Shown one piece after another: positions 19,638-30,731 of a stretch of 64,000 nucleotides of DNA. Within the stretch, counting starts at the first letter, position 1; every line of letters starts with the position of its first letter. Source of the stretch: Zychaea mexicana (taxonomy: Eukaryota > Mucoromycota > Mucoromycetes > Mucorales > Lichtheimiaceae); assembly GCF_025766255.1 (NCBI RefSeq), contig NW_026516728.1:1-64000 (forward strand). Direction: 5' to 3'. The notes under the pieces were generated by a model. That model ran no database searches, was not told the origin of the DNA, and worked only from the letters and a program-made list of their open reading frames with translations. A program made the position numbers and the translations under genes.

Positions 19638-22353
19638 TGTTCTTGAGACGGTGTATAATTTTCTTATAAGATGTAAACGCAAAAGTGAGTGCACGACAGT
19701 AATTTGATGACAATGTGATATTGCCAACGTAAACTTTTTCTTATACAGACCGCTGTAAAGAGTATATCACCAATATAACTATGTAGAGTACTGTAATGCG
19801 CGCCACGAATAATCCATATCGACATTGTGAAAAAACTTGGATAAGCTATCGCATTGTTGCACCCGGGGAGGGAGGAGCCAGTCAGCTAGCCGTCAGCTGG
19901 TTGAAGATGTTTGTAACTATCTCCATGTTTGTGGCTGTCACAGATAACGCTGCCTCTATATATCCTACAAGGAAAGGGTAGCGAAGCTCGCATGAGATTG
20001 ATATGAGCTTCAGTTACTAGCAGCCATGGAAAAGACATAATTTGTGATATACATACTCAAATGGAGCATCAGCAATAACCAATGGCTCAACAAACAACAT
20101 GTCAAAAAGATTTACTGCTACACAAATTTATTATCATCACTAAATTGTCCACGTCAAGTCAAAACCTCGACGCCGGTTTCGGTAACGAGCATAGTATGCT
20201 CGAATTGTGCTGATAATTTGCCATCCTTAGTGGTAGCCGTCCATCCATCCGGCCTGATTTTTTTTCAAGTTAATGTTCTGTTTTAGACAAATTGACAATT
20301 TTTTTTCCAGTGGTTTGAATTTACATACCATAACAAATCATCGTAAACACCTTCACACAGCATGGGTTCAATGGTAAAGATATGACCTGGCTTCAAAATA
20401 CCGACAGCCTTGTTATCTATTCAAAGAATAATAATCATTAGTTCTCCTGTTTGAATGCGATGGAAAATGTGGAAAGTGTATAGGCACTTACTGGCATAAT
20501 GAGGCACATCGGGAGCACAGTGAAACAATTGATTAATACCGTGTCCACAGAACGCTCGTACTACCGAGAACCCATTTGCTGTTGCATGATCTTCAATAAT
20601 CTTGCCAAAATCGCGATATCGCATGCCCGGTTTGACTATTAAGAATTAGGCGGGCGATAAAGGTTAAGTATTCTTTTTTTGAGCACGAAAATGACAGCTA
20701 ATAAGAATAGGAGGCTCTCTACCACGAACAAAGAAACATACCAGCAGCGATCGACTTTTCTAAGCATTCTCGGGTAACTTGAACGAGCTTTTTGGCAACA
20801 GGGTTGACGTTATCGCCGACGAGGTAGGTTGCATTTGCATCGCCATGGAAGCCGTTGTAGAAGCAGGAAATGTCAATGTTGAGAAGATCGCCATCCTCCA
20901 ACGGCCGTTGATCAGGGATACCATGACAAATGACTAATAGCATTACATGTGAGTTGCTAATAATCTTTTTCTCTAATAGTTAAACTTCATCTTTTTATAC
21001 CTTCATTCACTGATCTGCCATATTTTAAAGAACGATGTTAGTGGCTGGTAACTTGGAGAGATGTGGGCACAAAAAAAAAGAATACGTACGTGCAGCATGA
21101 TTTGGGGAAATAATGGTAGTTGAGTGGTGAAGGATATGCGCCGCGCTCGATCGTTGCTTCGTGAACAATTCGGTCTATACCAAACGTGTGTGTGTAAGTT
21201 CCCTTTCTTGCTTTGCAATTTCCAATTTCCAACGGTATTACGGGTAACAACTAACTTACCAATTTCATCCGTAGTGACACCTACACGAACCGCAGCAGCT
21301 GCCGTTTCGAGCACTTCACGCGTGATCTGTTTCCCGCGATATTTCTGATTAGCCTCTCTTTCTTGCAAAAGCATTGCTGCGGCATCAAAAAGCCCATTCC
21401 CCGGTCCCCCCCACCCTTTCTAACACTGGGTAACGTTATAGCTTTATAGAAAGTGGTGTATAGAGCCATACCCGACAAGCTTCTCGAGTCGCTTGGATTT
21501 CCTCTGGTGACAACACTCTAATCTTGTTTCGAATCGGCGTGAATTCGGTTTTGGGAATGCCCGTTTCCGCATATTCTGGTCGCTCAATATGTTCAGGGAT
21601 TTGACGGCGAGGAGAAAGCGGATAGACTGGACGTAATTTTCCAGTATATCCGAATGTTGAGAAGGGATCGTATTTTGCTCCTGATTGACAACAAAAAAGC
21701 ATTGTTAATATCGACGACAAACTGGTACTAAAAAGATGGCCAGTAATTACCCTTGTTTGCTTTATGTGCTGCTTTATGAACGCCCTTCATAGAGTTTTAA
21801 TTCATTTCATACAAATCAAGCGAGCGAGCGAGCGGATCGATTATTAATAACTGGTTTTAAGGTCAATGCGTCTAAATCAAAACAACAGATCTTTTTTTGC
21901 TTGAATTACCCAGCTCTTTTTGAAACAGTCTTGCGAGCAAAAGAAGGAACCTTCTACAACGTTTTGCTTCAAGCAAGTCGGGCATTGCAAATTGGCTGCC
22001 TCCTTGCAGCCTAGAGACGAACACGTTGTAGTTGGCATAGTCTGTCAGAATCGCGCAGTAAAAAGAATAAAGAAAGAAAAAAAAGGCATAAACAAATTGC
22101 GCGAATTTTTTTTTTATTCTCGAAGCTCCCTAATATATCAAACTCATTGCCAAATCCAGCATAACCGGGCAATTAGGGAAGGCGAGCAAGCTCTGTCAGT
22201 GCAGCTCTGCTGTGCTCCTTTTTGATGTTTTGAGAAAGAAAAATAAAAATTATCAGTACAATCGTCAGTTGCAATAGCAAAGAAATACGTTCCACTTATT
22301 CAATTTTTGAGAAAACGTACCCAAAAATTATAGAAATTCACCGTCTTAAATAT
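19638..22353. repeat. Left arm of a 2.7-kb inverted duplication
   Basis: The whole segment recurs in reverse complement at 30732-33371, with only small indels and substitutions. It contains a complete methionine aminopeptidase gene plus about 500 bp of 3' flank and about 300 bp of 5' flank. The homology stops at GTTCTTGAGACGG on the outer side and at AAATAT on the inner side, where a GGGGCAGG inverted-repeat unit begins. Confidence 0.9.
20154..22038 (-). CDS. Methionine aminopeptidase 1 (intact copy)
   Basis: Removes the initiator Met from nascent proteins at the ribosome. ATG 22038 opens [20 protein letters not shown], the MetAP1 zinc finger, which continues through [12 protein letters not shown]. 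Exons are joined by short GT-AG introns: a linker with [18 protein letters not shown] and [12 protein letters not shown], then [14 protein letters not shown], a block with [37 protein letters not shown] (metal Asp), [13 protein letters not shown] (metal Asp), [13 protein letters not shown] (metal His), [10 protein letters not shown] (Glu) and [12 protein letters not shown] (Glu), ending GVEVLT at TGA 20154-20156. About eight introns. All metal ligands are present and no lesion was seen. Possible N-terminal exon boundaries around 21790-21910 are the least certain part. Confidence 0.85.
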
Positions 22354-22434
22354 GGGGCAGGTCTATTTGCACACCCCCTCATGAGCTGCACCATACCATA
22401 ATGACACCTAGGCAGGATTTCCGTTACACACCCC
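22354..22434. repeat. Left copy of the GGGGCAGGTC inverted repeat
   Basis: Starts GGGGCAGGTCTATTTGCACA and ends with the block CCTAGGCAGGATTTCCGTTA. It recurs in reverse complement at 29939-30010. The copy abuts the inner edge of the left duplication arm exactly, and so may mark an element end. Confidence 0.65.
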
Positions 22435-22686
22435 GCTGACTTTTCTTTCGTGCACACCCCCTCACACTCTTTTGGCCGATGAGAAATGGTAGAATGCATA
22501 AAGAAAACTGATGCAGGATTCGTCTATTAATATAAGTTTAAGGTGGTAGCGAAAAAAAAACTAAAAAGAGAAAGTGGAAGGGAAGTCAGAAAGGTACGAG
22601 AAAATAAGAGGATCAAGTGTTAAGTAGCTGACTAATTATTTCTGTTCCAGGTAGTTAAGTCTTTGCCCTCAGAATCAGATGCGTGA

Positions 22687-25600
22687 ATGGGATGCACTTC
22701 TTCGTCATTGGGAATTGTGAAATTAGGAAACGGTCAAATAGACCTTTCAAAAGAATCTTCAAATAGGGGATACCAAGGATCATCGCGAATGCTTTTGTAT
22801 GGTCCACGACCCTCAGGGAATATTTCAGGCCACTGGATAGCTGCGTCTTTGTTTGTCATAACGAGTATGAAGTGGTTTCCAATAAGCTGCAGGACGATCG
22901 GGTGGGTGCGCTTGGCATGTACTGGGTTGGTTGTCAAAGGGAAGAAAATGTGCGATTATGCGCCATATATAACGATTGGCGTTTCGAACATATCAGCGGC
23001 AATTTGACTGCATTCCGGTGAGACGAATCATTCACTTGAATAAGGATCGAGTACTTTAAGTAAACGACCCTTGTCATAGTAATGGTTAAGCGTATTGGCG
23101 TTGGAGAGGTACTGATCGAGCATCTTAATCTTGACATCGACATATCGCTCCTCTGTGTTATACAGGTCAACAGCTAAGGCTCGAAAACCACAGTTACCAT
23201 CTGGCATGGGATTATGCACCATTTTAACAGCTGATGGAGGAATCCATTTGCAAACAAGGTTGAGACTAGGTTCAAAGCGAATTTTTGGAGGAGGAGGGAT
23301 GGTGAGTGCCATGTTGTTTGAAGATGTGGTAGTTGGTATTGTGTCGTTCGCCTCATTTGTTGTTGGCTCCATATTTCCATTCCTATAGATTGTGAAAATT
23401 GAAATAAAGTGGTGGCTACACATCTTAATGCATAAAACTTTACCATATTGCTGCAGCATCACGACCAATGCCGGTGTTTGCTTTCTTTCGGCTTTGAGAG
23501 TCTTGATGCTCTAAAGCGATCAGCTCACGCTTGTTGCTGCTGCTTGGCGCTTTTTGGGTGCTTTTGGGAATTGATTTTGGCTGCTGAAGCTGCTCAGCAT
23601 CGATGAACATTTCATCATTGATGGATCGTAGGTGCGCGAGGAGAGTTGCACGTTGTTGGTTATCTGGAAAGCGGTGTAGAAGATTGTTGAGGCGTGTGAG
23701 CTCTGCTTCGATTTGCGATTCCAGGCTTGGGGCTGTAAATGGACCAGTCATCGCCAAAATGTTGCTATTCCTATTGCTTGTTGTGTTTGGTTCTCCTAAT
23801 GATTACAAGAATCAGCTACATGGCAAGTAAAAACAGCTTTTACATGACAGCCCATGACTACCTTGAGGTGCCGTTTTCTCAGGATAAAGGTGCCAACGTC
23901 TGGGAATTAGGCTTAAGGGGATTTCACCCTGTGATGGAAGCATATGGCAGCACGGAATATCATAATGATGCTTGATTGCACATCGGCAGTGATCAGTCTT
24001 TAACGGATTATTGACTGTTAGCTCGTCACGGATAGCATAGAAAGCGAACTTGGAAATTTTACGTTCCAAAGCTGCCAAACGCTGTTTTTGCTGTGGTGGG
24101 ATATGCGAGTTTCCGCCAAAACTTTCCTTGTCAATCTGTCGCTCCCAATTCAAATTCTATTATAAAAAAGAAAGCATGTAAGAGTCTCGACACTAACGAG
24201 TCAATATAATTACTATAAGATATAAATCTTCAATCGATAAAACTCGTCAATCTGCGTAAAGGCAATTAGGAGATTGCCACTTGAAGACATGATTGCCTTT
24301 TTCATGTTGGCATGCGTCCCTTCGACTCTGTTTGTGCTGTCGTTTCCGAAATGCTTTACATGGGTGAGGTAATTGCCTACCCACTTGTTCTTTGAAGCAA
24401 GCTTTCTGTATAGCGAAAAACATGTTAAAGTCCAAGTAGCAAGTGGCCAAAAAATCCGTGCTTATTCAATCTTACACACCTTTGCAAATAATCCATGACA
24501 ACGTCGGGTCTTTTTGCCTTTTGAGCAGCCTCCTCATACATCTTCATTGCCTTTTCTTCGAGCTTATCGTTCGAAATCGTGGGTCGCATATCGTCAAACT
24601 TGTCTTGGTATTCACTAGCCATTATAAAATTAATAGCTTTTTCGAGTTCCTCGTAATGGTCCTTGACATCAAAAAGCTTTCGTAGGTTGACCCTGAAGTT
24701 ACGTCGTATATGGATCTTGCATAGAATCTTTTTTGCCGTTGGAAAAACGCGGTCGAGAGCACCGGTCAAAGCTAATTCGCTGTCTGTTACAAACACACCA
24801 GGGGACGACAACTGATTAAGTGGCCAAACGACAGTTTGAAGCTTGCGAATCACCCAATCGTAGCTGTCATTGTTTTCCTCTGATACCCAGCAACCAGCAA
24901 TGCAGAAAGTCATCAATTGGGGATATCCAATATTGCCAGTTCCAACAATGTTGATAATTGGCAACCGGTGCTTGTTTGTCTTGTAAGTGGCGTCCAAGGT
25001 AACAACTTCCGGGAATTGGAGAGCGAGTGCGATTGCCGATCTGTGCGCAAAGAAGAGAGACTGCAAAAAGCGTTTGTCACCTTCTTGTGTTGCTTTCCAT
25101 TGGACTTCATAATCGTTTTCTTGAAGCTTTTTGATCAGCTGGAACATTGCATGGTCTGGGTCGTTGTTGAATATGCGCTGACGAAGATTCGTGATGTCCT
25201 TAGGATGGGCAATCTTGTTCCTGCTGGCAAGATACGACAATACAGCTTTGTTGGTTGCATGCGCTTGTACCATCTTCATAGCGACCTCCTCATCGTGATC
25301 GAGTCGACGGAGCATTGGGTACGAAGAAAGCTCGTTTGCCATCTCATGGTTGTGGCCGCCATCATAAAAAGAGACTATGTGCCATTGGTTGCTGGTCTGG
25401 TTCAAAGGACGAAGGATCATTTCGAATTTGCAACCAAACCGCTGGGAGTCCCTTTGGCGAGTGTCGATCTTTTTATCCTTGGATGACGCAATGGCCTCGC
25501 CCTTGTCACCTACAATAACCATTTGTCTTTTTGTGGTCTTCTGCTCTTCACACACGCCCTTGTTGACCGGCTCACCGTAATGCTTGCAAGCAATCTGGAG

Positions 25601-25750
25601 CTTCCTCTTACTTCCCATCTTATTACTTCTAATAGTACGCAACGAGACACCATTCTTTTTGCCCCATGCATATCAAGCAGTCTTTGCGGCATCGAATCCA
25701 TCCCATGCGGTGTTAAGTTCTTCTGGAATTGAGTTCATTGTTTTTGACAT
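22687..25750 (-). pseudogene. MULE copy 3: Mutator-like transposase with OTU protease (least decayed reverse copy)
   Basis: ATG 25750 opens MSKTMNSIPEELNTAWDGFD; an in-frame TGA follows at about 25673. The 405-residue frame at 25642-24425 holds the DNA-binding region (FYDGGHNHEMANELSSYP) and the transposase core, with the Asp in TLDATYKTN and the Asp in FVTDSELAL. The Glu lies in NRVEGTHANMKKAI (about 24320). The SWIM finger is CRCAIKHHYDIPCCH (about 23940-23985). The linker with KRELIALEHQD is at 23757-23440. The OTU domain has the Cys in MPDGNCGFRALAVDL (about 23200) and the His in LIGNHFILVM (about 22870). The motif Cys and His survive, so this copy is the best reference for the family here. 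The intron between 24153 and 24247 looks functional. Confidence 0.8.
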
Positions 25751-25844
25751 TGCGTTTAAATGAGCAGTAATGAGGTAGGTAGAAATTTAAATAAATAAAA
25801 GCGCGTTTGTATCACTTCAGGTGTTCCTGGATTTTTACATAATA

Positions 25845-27447
25845 CTAGCGGTCCTTCCTCGCTTCGCTCGGATGAATGAGCCCCTTCGCTTCGCTCCGTG
25901 TCATTCAACGGAAACGCGTCGCAAGGGGGTTCCCCCCTTGACCCCCAAACCCCCCTGTCGAGCGAGGTTGGATCAATGTTTTGGTATTAGATGCTTATTG
26001 TCTGTTTTCAAAATCAAAAGCAAGATCATTGTGCAGTGAGAAGTAGCCTATCATAGAAAGTCGTCAAAGTTGGATACTTAACTATCTCCAGTTTAGAATG
26101 CAATGCGAAAAAAAGTGTTGACAAAGATGATGTAGTGATATTGATAAAAAGAGAATAGGCGAGAAAAAAAAGAGAATAAGCAATAAAAAAGAGAATAGGT
26201 GATAATAAAGAGAATAGAAGATAAAGAGAATTAGAGAAGAACTTCATGGAAAACAACATTTCGGGTGTTTTGGCCTTGCTGACCCGCGATACTTGAGTTC
26301 TCGGGATCTAACATGATTCTTATAGATGATGGGGTGCGGACGCGCGACATGGCTACATAGAGTAGACCATGCGTGAACGGAGGTTCAGGTAAGTAGAGGC
26401 CAACAGTGTTAAAAGTTTGACCCTGTGCCTTATTGATGGTCATTGCAAATGCCAGGCGAACAGGGAATTGCGTGCGTTTAAATTGGGTAGGGGAGCGTGT
26501 TTCCGATGGTGTGAGTGTTATACGAGGGATCAAGACAATGTTACCGGCATGAGGCCCAGTGGCTATCTCAGCTTCAAGTACATATCGCTGGAAAGAGCGT
26601 ACGATCAGCCGTGTCCCATTGCAGAGACCACTTTGGGTGTGCAAGTTTCTCAAAAGCATGACTGGGCAACCGACTTTGAGTTTTAGCAAATGCGGTGGGA
26701 GGTCGGATGGATTTATTGCATTGAGAAGCTCTGGTGGGTATGTCATTTGATCTTCTGGATCATCCAGTGTATCAGCGCTCTGGAATTCGTGTGCAGTGCC
26801 TGGGAAATGTTCGAGTATCAGTTCGTTGGGTGCTGTAACGTCGACATTCTTTGAAGTCAAGATAGAGCGACTGATGAGGTAATCACGATCCATATGTGGT
26901 GCGTTGAGGTTGCCGTAAATGGTTTCTATGAGCTCGTACATGTTGTAATATGGCATGAGCATTCGATCTGGAAGCCGGACTCTGTCATCAGTGGTTGGCA
27001 CGAACAGCTCAGCACCATTACCAATGCGAAATCAAAATATTGCGCAAACTCGCGAAGCTCATTTGCATCATTGGTGTTGGCAGCTTGTTGGACGCGCAAG
27101 TTGGTTTCAGGTGGTGGATGGTGACGCTGGGCCAAATGGATGAGCGATTTAAGCACTGCTGTACGATCTGCGAGCGCGACGCATTTGGTATCACTGGAAG
27201 GACCTATTACCATATACTTTACTGTGGGACTACCGCTTAATAGTAAAAAACATGCAAAGTAGAAGAGAGGATACAATGTTGAGTACCTGGCAAAAGTCAA
27301 CACCAAGGACCATAATTTTTTACCAAATGGAACATCGGCAAGCGCGGGATCGTCATGTCTCATGAGATTTGGATACGCTTGTACGTATACGTTGATACTT
27401 GTATTGATACTTGTGTCCAGCGTGTTTAAAGCGACGACACTTCTCAT
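25845..27447 (-). pseudogene. Helitron remnant: C-terminal PIF1-type helicase and 3' end
   Basis: Positions 27001-26231 encode the C-terminal half of a PIF1-family helicase as found in Helitron RepHel proteins: LKVGCPVMLLRNLHTQSGLC, LIPRITLTPSE, FPVRLAFAMTINKAQGQTF and LYVAMSRVRTPSSI. Positions 27447-26926 contain the preceding part (DDPALADVPFG followed by a frameshifted VLGVDFCQ) and are otherwise scrambled. The Rep (HUH) part is absent. The minus strand ends CGAGGAAGGACCGCTAG followed by T at 25845, matching the CTRR-T 3' terminus of Helitrons. A perfect 8-bp stem (CAAGGGGG, 25922-25929, with 25933-25940) lies about 75 bp inside. The 5' end was not found. Confidence 0.7.
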
Positions 27448-27663
27448 ATGATGAAGGACGTGAAGTGAGCTTCATCTCGTGTTAATGAAGGTTATCCCCT
27501 TGAGTCTTTCCTCGATGCGATACCCGTCTACTCACATAGTCATACATTCATGTAGAACAAATTTCCTGATCTGGAGGAGCCACACATTTCGGCGCGTCAT
27601 AAACGTGAGAGAGCAATCTGATTGGATAGATTGAACTGGCTCAAATGCTGTGTTCATTACTAC

Positions 27664-27670
27664 TATATAA
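27664..27670 (+). promoter_or_regulatory. TATA-like box of the small multi-intron gene
   Basis: TATATAA lies 20 bp upstream of the ATG at 27690, close for a fungal core promoter, and directly precedes a hydrophobic signal-like start. Weak evidence on its own. Confidence 0.3.
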
Positions 27671-27689
27671 CCGTGCGGCCGCAGCAATC

Positions 27690-29041
27690 ATGGGGCTCTT
27701 CTTCCTCTTCGTCAACTTTTCTAAACCAAAGCTATTCAATGTGAGTGTCATTGGAACGGATTAGAGGATCGAAGAGTGTATGCTTATGTTGGTGAGTGAG
27801 AAGAGCGTATGAAACCGGTTGTGAGTATCTCAAAATCCGTTTATCTCACTTTCTTTCTTTTTGACACAAACCTTCTTCTCGTCTTAACCTGGTCCATCTC
27901 TCCCTCACGTTGGCTCTCAAAGCGCAGATGCAAGAGCAAGTACAATATGGAAAGTGTGAAGTGTACTTTGAGGTTTTGCTTGTGGATGTGATATACGAAA
28001 GAAGATCTGAATTTCGACGTGTCTAAAGAAGTGTGTGTACAGCATACAGTCGCTAATGTTATCCTCCTTTCTTCTCTGCTACTACTATAGGATTCTGACT
28101 TTTTGAAATGGTTGGTTCGGTTTGTTGTTTGCACCCCACCCTTAAACATAAGCAACAACTGTAAGTACGGTAGGGAATGAAATGTGAGGATGAGCTGGAG
28201 AGAAGTCGAGTGTCTGTTGGAGGTGCTGATGCCATGACGTGTCAGGAATAGTTGCATCTTCAGAACTGCCTGCTCATGATCTTTCTTCTTTTCATTCTAC
28301 TTCAGGTTTCGCTTTATGCTGGTTGGATTAATTGTGTCCTGCGGACAAGTAACAGATAGTAAGTATAAGCAAAAGGGGACTTGAACATTGGTATGATAGG
28401 TGAGTAGGATGGCATGGGTGTTGGGGATGATGCGTCAAAGGTGTGCAGTGTGTACAGCAGCGTGACGGGAAAGGGCTCCTGACCATGACGTATGCAATAT
28501 GGCAGTCTCTCAAAAAAGTTTTCTTTCTCTCCTCCCCTTTCTTCTCTTATTCTTTTTTCAGAATTGGTCATCCCCTTCTTGCTTTTCCTCTCTCTAACTC
28601 AAGGCTCTCTTCCTCCAAGCCAAGGATGTCATAATAGTAAGTATCGCTGTGCTTGTGTTTGTCTTTGCGTGTTTGAAGAACCAGGAAGATGTCTGCCGTG
28701 ACATGTCAAAAAGTGTATGCAGCTGCTCATAGATGTTTTCTTTTTTCTAATAGAGGATGGCTCTGCGGTGATCTGTTTGAACTTGGATTGGCTTAAACCC
28801 CATCTTTCTCTGTCTATAATTTTGCTGTAAAACGACAAAACAAATGTAAGTATAGCTGAATCCAGCTTGGGATGGAGGAGAATGGTTATGCCGTGTCAAA
28901 TATAAAGATAGCACAGTGGGTGCAGTCCTCTAATGATCTTTTTTTTTCTCAGCTAGAAGAAGTGTTTCTATCTTGGATGCGATTCTCTGCTCTGCTCTGG
29001 CCGTGTGTTCGGTTCTCCTGTGTCTCATAGTAAAAGTATGG
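27690..29041 (+). CDS. Possible small multi-intron gene with mutually similar introns
   Basis: ATG 27690 begins MGLFFLFVNFSKPKLFN, followed by a GTGAGT donor at 27741. Clear GT-AG introns then occur at 28161-28305, 28359-28561, 28637-28753 and 28846-28952, mostly with donor GTAAGTA, separating exons of 53-92 nt; a further donor is at 29042. Exons 28306-28358, 28562-28636 and 28754-28845 join in one frame (MLVGLIVSCGQVTD, then LVIPFLLFLSLTQGS, then DGSAVICLNLDWLKPH) and end in a TAA at about 28828. The peptide is hydrophobic and Cys-containing, perhaps secreted. The second exon could not be placed in frame, so the model is incomplete. It may instead be a noncoding or decayed locus. Confidence 0.3.
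27741..28952 (+). repeat. Degenerate series of related intron units
   Basis: Five successive intron-like segments share internal motifs: a variant of ATGACGTGTCAA (28015, 28231, 28481, 28695, 28888), followed in most by GTGTGTACAGC or GTGTATGCAGC and then TGCTCATGATCTTT before the acceptor. Unit length varies from about 110 to 200 bp. They look like copies of one ancestral intron, or of one exon-intron unit. Confidence 0.5.
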
Positions 29042-29938
29042 GTAAGTATAGCACGATAGAATTTTTTGTGTGCGTGTGTGTGTGTTTTACTAACTACCCA
29101 TTATCTGTTCATCTCTTTCGTTTCTCGGAATGGCGATAGTGCACAGACACCTCCATGCTAGTCAAGATTGATGCTCCACTGTCATCCCGCTCCTAGAAGC
29201 CGACCTGTCAAGTAGTCCATCGGCAGTGGTCAAGATCTATCCATCCATCTGGACGGTGGCGTGTGCTTTTTGCTTTGACTTGGACCTGAGGAAGTCCTTA
29301 AAAGCCTCATCTTCTTCTTTGCGTTCTTTATATATTTTATACCCCCCTCCCCTCCTCCCCTTGCTCTGACCCAGGAAGTCGTTAAAAGCGTCTATTGCGT
29401 TCTTCATATAGTTTATCCCCCTCCCCTCCCCTCCCTCCCCCTTTGCTTTTCTCTCGCAGTTCCTAGTAGCCTCTGTCTCGACCCATCTTCGGATGTTGCA
29501 TCGTTTCACGCGAACGGCTGTTTTTTTACTCAGGCAGCCTCCGGGCGTAAGTCCTGCTTCATCTACAATTTTCCCGAGCCCACGGGTAAAAAGTGCGGCC
29601 GAGGTCCCCCATGAATTTGGGGAATGCTTTGCGTAAGTATTTACTTTCTCTTTTTCTGTCTGTGAATTTACATGGATGAGAGTTTCCTTTTTTGGATTTT
29701 TCAGCTAACTTTTAAAAATTTTAATAATAAAGAAGATAGAAGATAGATAGAAGAAGATAACTGTCCGTCATAACCATATACAATGATGAAAGGAAAAGAC
29801 GTGTTTATTTATAATCTATTCAAGCATATACGTTATGCTGAATGATTTCTTCATTGCAAGTTCGCATAGCTTTAGGAATAAGCTGCATTACTGTAACTTT
29901 ATAAAGAATGTGCATGACCAAAGTAATTTGCTCAGCAG
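29042..29938. other. Spacer with pyrimidine-rich repeats
   Basis: Contains a GT microsatellite (about 29068-29085) and two related C/T-rich stretches (about 29335-29375 and 29390-29455), which explain an open, Lys/Gly/Glu-rich reverse frame. A GC-rich inverted motif, CCCGAGCCCACGGG, is at about 29575. No gene is supported. Confidence 0.4.
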
Positions 29939-30010
29939 GGTGTGTAACGGAAATCCTGCCTAGGTGTGATTGGGGGTGTGCATGAGGGTGTGTGCAAATA
30001 GACCTGCCCC
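29939..30010. repeat. Right copy of the GGGGCAGGTC inverted repeat
   Basis: Reverse complement of 22354-22434 with one internal length difference. Ends GACCTGCCCC. Confidence 0.65.
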
Positions 30011-30126
30011 ATTCTTCGACTAGGCTGGATTTTTAATGAACACCTTGTGGCTTCATACAAGCCGAAACATCGGCTTTGTATTTTTCTTCTTGATCATCCA
30101 CTCCAAATTCTATTTTCCGCATGTTA

Positions 30127-30301
30127 GGAGATGCTCTTTAAATAGAGACCCTCCAAGTGGGCTAAGCGTTTTGGGAGATGCTCTTTAAATAGAGACCCTC
30201 CAATTGCACAGAACGTTAAGCTTGCGATTTTTTCTCGATCTTTTACTTTAAATTCTTTTTTTACGCATGTCAGGAGATGCTCTTTAAATAGAGACCCTCC
30301 A
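30127..30301. repeat. Three copies of a 29-bp palindrome-containing repeat
   Basis: GGAGATGCTCTTTAAATAGA followed by GACCCTCCA occurs at 30127-30155, 30174-30202 and 30273-30301. Each copy can fold on itself (GGAG with CTCC outside, CTCTTTAAATAGAG inside). Copies 2 and 3 are also followed by a shared GCACAGAAC...TTAAGCTTGCGATTTT block. The reverse strand is open through the array (30402-30124), giving the repeated peptide FCAxGGSLFKEHL; this is probably not a gene. Confidence 0.75.
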
Positions 30302-30302
30302 A

Positions 30303-30731
30303 ATGCACAGAACCTTAAGCTTGCGATTTTCTCTCCGTTATCCGTTTTATCCGATATTATGACGCAAACAGGATCTGGTTCGGTAAGCTTAAAGGAACGC
30401 ACGTCATATTCTCACTACGCTTTCTTCTTTTCTATATTATCGTACTGTAGTCAGCAATTACGACACGAACGAGCCAGATACATTCGTAACAACGGACACT
30501 AGAAAGTACATTGCAGAACTTTCTCCCTATCTACGCAGAGACACAGCGAGGCCGATCATTCATATACGTTCATATTACTGTCGCAAATATATTAAGCAGG
30601 TTCTTTAACCACAAACACAATCAAGAAAGCATACTTTTCTACTTTATCTCCTCAGATCAAACCATGCTCTTTTCGAGTTGTTATGCTTGGTACATTTTGT
30701 TTTTTTTGAGCATGTACCCGGCCTGTTCAAC
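30303..30731. other. Spacer before the right duplication arm
   Basis: No recognisable gene. A plus-strand frame at 30511-30786 is open but has no family features, and it runs into the duplication arm. Confidence 0.4.

Noticed and set aside
19796..19981. 61-codon frame present in both duplication arms (also 33026-33211)
   Set aside because: Its conservation simply reflects the duplication; there is no family feature and it lies in the 3' flank of the aminopeptidase.
29237..29509. Lys/Gly/Glu-rich reverse frame
   Set aside because: Explained by two related pyrimidine-rich low-complexity blocks; no domain and no start context.
27501..30010. Search for the 5' TC end of the Helitron, including the CCCGAGCCCACGGG motif near 29575
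   Set aside because: The motif is suggestive of a sub-terminal palindrome, but no TC end or continuous RepHel sequence links it to the helicase remnant.
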